Shown: piece after piece, positions 60,345 to 64,000 of the stretch
How positions within the stretch are numbered: the first letter of the stretch is position 1
How the letters are laid out: each line of letters begins with the position of its first letter
Assembly (NCBI RefSeq): GCF_024679245.1
Contig: NC_090184.1
Coordinates: forward strand, 17,224,144 to 17,288,143
DNA length: 64,000 nucleotides
Source of the DNA: Pseudorasbora parva
Lineage: Eukaryota > Chordata > Actinopteri > Cypriniformes > Gobionidae
Direction: 5' to 3'
The notes under the pieces: generated by a model
What the model was told of the DNA's origin: nothing
Database searches by the model: none
Seen by the model: the letters and a program-made list of their open reading frames with translations, nothing else
Position numbers and translations under genes: made by a program

Positions 60345-60619
60345 ACACAAGACAAATCAGACAATTATTTTTGCAATTATTATTTGTAACAAATAATCTT
60401 TAAAACTCACTCTGGGGCTATGGAACCATTACCCAAAATGCCACATAGGGCAAGAAGGAACTCAGTTACCAGGGCTACCATCAGATAAGACGTTGTTTAT
60501 AGCTTGAAAAAATGTGAAAAGCAAAGGCCATAGGAAAGACCCATGGCCCTTAAAACAGAATTCCCTGCATTAATGTATAGATAAACTGATCTATAAATGA
60601 AAATGCATACCAGCACATC

Positions 60620-61671
60620 GGCCCTCATTTATTAATCTTGCATAGAAACGGGCGTATATGTTGGCGTTAGATTATGCTCTCATCGCCTGATTTATGAAGC
60701 TGTGCGCTCCTCTGCAATCCAGGTGTACGCAATACTTGCCCTTGATAAATGCTGCGGCTGAAAACGATCGTCATTAGAATAACACGCCCCTATATATTCA
60801 AGTCTCCGCCTCCCCCACGGCCTCATTTTACGCCATGGACACACGGAAGATGGCAAAGAAGCTAAACTTCTCCTACGTGGAGATCGAGACCATCACCAGG
60901 TGAAAAAAAAACGAAATAGTTTTACTTGGGATTTTAAAGAGTGGGATTAAAGACGCCCACAAAAACAAAATATGGACCCAAATTACAAGTACTGTTAATA
61001 GTGTGGGGGTTGAGAAGCGCATTCCAATAGTTTAAATAGCTGTTTGGATGAGAAATTACCATCACAATGCATTATTTTACAGCAGGTGTTTTGAAACAAT
61101 TAGCATTTAATTTCATATCACGGCACATGTATTGGGGTTTAGTGATGAAGATGTGATGTGGAGTACCATTCATTCACATTAATAACTGCATGAAAATTTG
61201 TAAGATTCTTCTTCTTCTTCTTATTATTATTATTTAAAAGAAGAAGAATGTTATTTTTATTATTTTGTCAGTCTGAATTATTCAGTTCCAGTTCGTGCGC
61301 AGCTGTCGGGCCTAACCCTGAAATGTCAGGTAAAGCGCACAGGCTCGCAACTGAAGGAATACATATGCCTACAAATCAAAAACATTGTCCATGTTGCACA
61401 AAAATGAACACTGAAGTTTATAATTACTATGTTGTTGTTGTTTTTCACAGTGGGTCATAATATAGCATATCTTTGTCAGTGCATTTTGTGGTGTTAGGAA
61501 TTGTTTTTCTGCACATTTTCGCACTAACTCCAAACGTGCGTACACCACCTCCTGAGCTGGTGTAGGATTTGAGCGTGCCGTACGCCAACGTCCATATTGA
61601 TAAATCTCAGTCACCGTGGGTTTGGGTGTACGCTGGAAATTTGGTGTACGCAACTTTGATAAATGAGGGCC
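60620..61671 (+). mobile_element. PIF/Harbinger-like element
   Basis: GGCCCTCATTTAT at the left is exactly inverted as ATAAATGAGGGCC at the right. The element holds a decayed Myb/SANT-like accessory gene but no DDE transposase. A small hairpin (ATTCTTCTTCTT and AAGAAGAAGAAT) lies at 61204-61250. Confidence 0.75.
60835..61035 (+). pseudogene. Harbinger Myb/SANT-like protein remnant
   Basis: In autonomous Harbingers this second gene encodes a DNA-binding partner that takes the transposase to the nucleus and element ends. Here ATG at 60835 gives MDTRKMAKKLNFSYVEIETI, then a stop and frame change in an A-run near 60903. The next part reads LKSGIKDAHKNKIWTQITS and VNSVGVEKR to a stop at 61033-61035. 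The W-x-x-I-x-x-x-V-N pattern fits this domain family. Only the first third of the usual protein remains. Confidence 0.65.
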
Positions 61672-62399
61672 ATTGTGTGTATGATTATTCCTTTCTTGTG
61701 AAGTGGTACTCTCATATGCCATTTTGTTTTTATGCATGTTTTATGATAGAACCAGCAGTTAATGTAACCTCAGCATTACCTTGTTTAGTGCCTACAGAGT
61801 TGTACTTTAAAGATCTGAATGATTGTGTATATGATATGTTGATACCTGTGCAACATATTAGTATTTCAAGAATCTTTAATTGTTTCTTCATCAGCAACCA
61901 ATCTGTATGCAAATGATCTGCATCTGCAAGTACGATTGGTGCACTGACCCCTTGGAGGAGAGGCCATCTTTAGAGGTAAAAGGTCCCCACACTGATCCTA
62001 CTCTCTCTTCCTTCCTGCTTCTCCTGGTTGCTGTGCGGGTGTGTGGCCGGAAACCTGGTCCAATCCCACAGTCGCGGACAAACACCTCAAGCCATGTGCA
62101 ACTTTCTCGACCACGAGTTGAACTAACCGTGCAAATTCATCATATCTTCTTCAGTCAACGCAGAAGAAATCAATTACAACTTCAACCCCATCGGCTCACA
62201 GAACCATCAAATCAGAAACTTTACGAAACTGCTTCAACGGCAATGCAAGTATCTCATATTTTAACTAAATAGAGGGTTAGGATAAGCGGTAATAATCCTT
62301 TTAACGATGTGCTTTGAAAATCACAAGCTGATGATTCTTTTCATGGTTAATGACTATTTTCTATAGCTTCATTTCTGTTTTCCGGTTCATTCTGTAACC
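61672..62399. other. No feature seen
   Basis: Frames 61569-61916 and 61880-62272 show no recognised domain. Confidence 0.4.
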
Positions 62400-63071
62400 T
62401 CCCCTCCACTAGATGGCAGACATGTCATACTTCATCCCTGACTCAAAAAAATATCATGATTCTATACAAAATCTTCGAGCAAGAGCGCATCGAATCAGTG
62501 CAAACAAAAGCTTACACGCAATGAAGTGTTGGGTCTTCTATTCCCGGACCCTGATTCCGAAGGAAAATATCAGATGACGGTGATTCTGAAAGTGAAACTA
62601 AGCCGTATGAAACTAACGTTACACTAAGCGGTGAACCCTTTGCTCAATGTCAGTGGTAGGAATACTGTTTCCTGGGGTCGGAGTGTTTATCGCCGCTACA
62701 TGCATTTGGTTTGTTTCTACCATTTATTAGTAATGATTTACACAGTTAGTTTACTAATTACCTGAACATTCAGTATTGTGCAATATAGCATACAGAAGAT
62801 GAGGGGCATTTTGAGAGGAAAGAAGTGCTGCATTTTATCATTTAAACATGTGGCTTTTCATGAAAATGTTATAATCCAAGATTGCCACCACCGTATGACG
62901 TCATAATATGCCAATTAGATGGAAAAATCTAATCCTTACAAAAACTTTGGGTCATCCTTAATATTTCTCTAATTTACAGAAAGTCTCTATCTTTTATCAC
63001 TTTTAAGTATAGTCTTTTGAAATTAAGATGTCAAAATCGAACGTTTTAGGAAAAACCCTCTGGCGCCTTAA
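62400..63071. mobile_element. Possible piggyBac-like remnant
   Basis: Sequence at 62480-62640 translates in pieces to an acidic stretch (DDGDSESETKPYET) with a preceding GxLxPDPDSE-like phrase. 63040-63071 ends in GGCGCCTTAA. No paired left end was found. Tentative. Confidence 0.28.
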
Positions 63072-63914
<843 letters not shown>

Positions 63915-64000
63915 CTAAAATAGAAAAAAAAGATTGTGTCAGTGATGGAGAGAAGAGAAAAGAACAGGGATTGATCTTTTCAAGACACCTTAGTAAACGT

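Overview
The window is a piece of a teleost fish nuclear genome, most probably a cyprinid (zebrafish/carp relatives). The basis is a spliced vertebrate-specific gene with large introns, an AT-rich background with long (TA)n arrays, a DANA-like tRNA-derived SINE, and a very dense load of hAT, Tc1/mariner, Harbinger and TTAA-target elements of the types that crowd cyprinid genomes. No bacterial operons, CRISPR arrays, tRNA or rRNA genes are seen.

The only recognisable host gene is a TMEM132-family gene on the minus strand. It runs from beyond the right edge to about 17160. Four coding exons lie in the window: 63914-63706, 40405-40132, 37455-37264 and 18801-17608, followed by a 3' UTR with an AATAAA signal at 17183-17178. 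All splice sites are GT/AG, the phases join without a break, and no exon is disrupted. The exons encode part of the ectodomain, the membrane segment and the whole cytoplasmic tail. The introns are about 23.3, 2.7 and 18.5 kb.

Region by region: 1-17159 is downstream (intergenic) DNA with a hAT element, TTAA-flanked elements, three related palindromic elements (two of them interrupted by later insertions), a 5'-truncated LINE with an 18-bp target duplication, and a SINE split by another insertion. 18802-37263 (last intron) holds the clearest nests: a hAT inside the terminus of a TTAA-type element, a hAT inside a hAT, and a three-layer nest at 25.9-28.7 kb. It also holds two Tc1/mariner copies. 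37456-40131 holds a probable piggyBac-like relic. 40406-63705 holds a TTAA element containing a Harbinger relic, a nested pair of palindromes at 45 kb, two more Tc1 relics (one an internal-deletion derivative), several hATs, a purine-rich 63/50-bp minisatellite and a Harbinger element with a decayed Myb-like gene.

I found no convincing undescribed functional system. The most informative observations are the insertion strata, which are datable by order through exact target-site duplications and one 'empty-site' paralogue, a nearly complete DD34E Tc1, a DD36E Tc1/mariner relic, and a DNA-binding-domain-only Tc1 deletion derivative. Family names for elements are inferred from termini, target duplications and residual protein motifs; no database search was possible.
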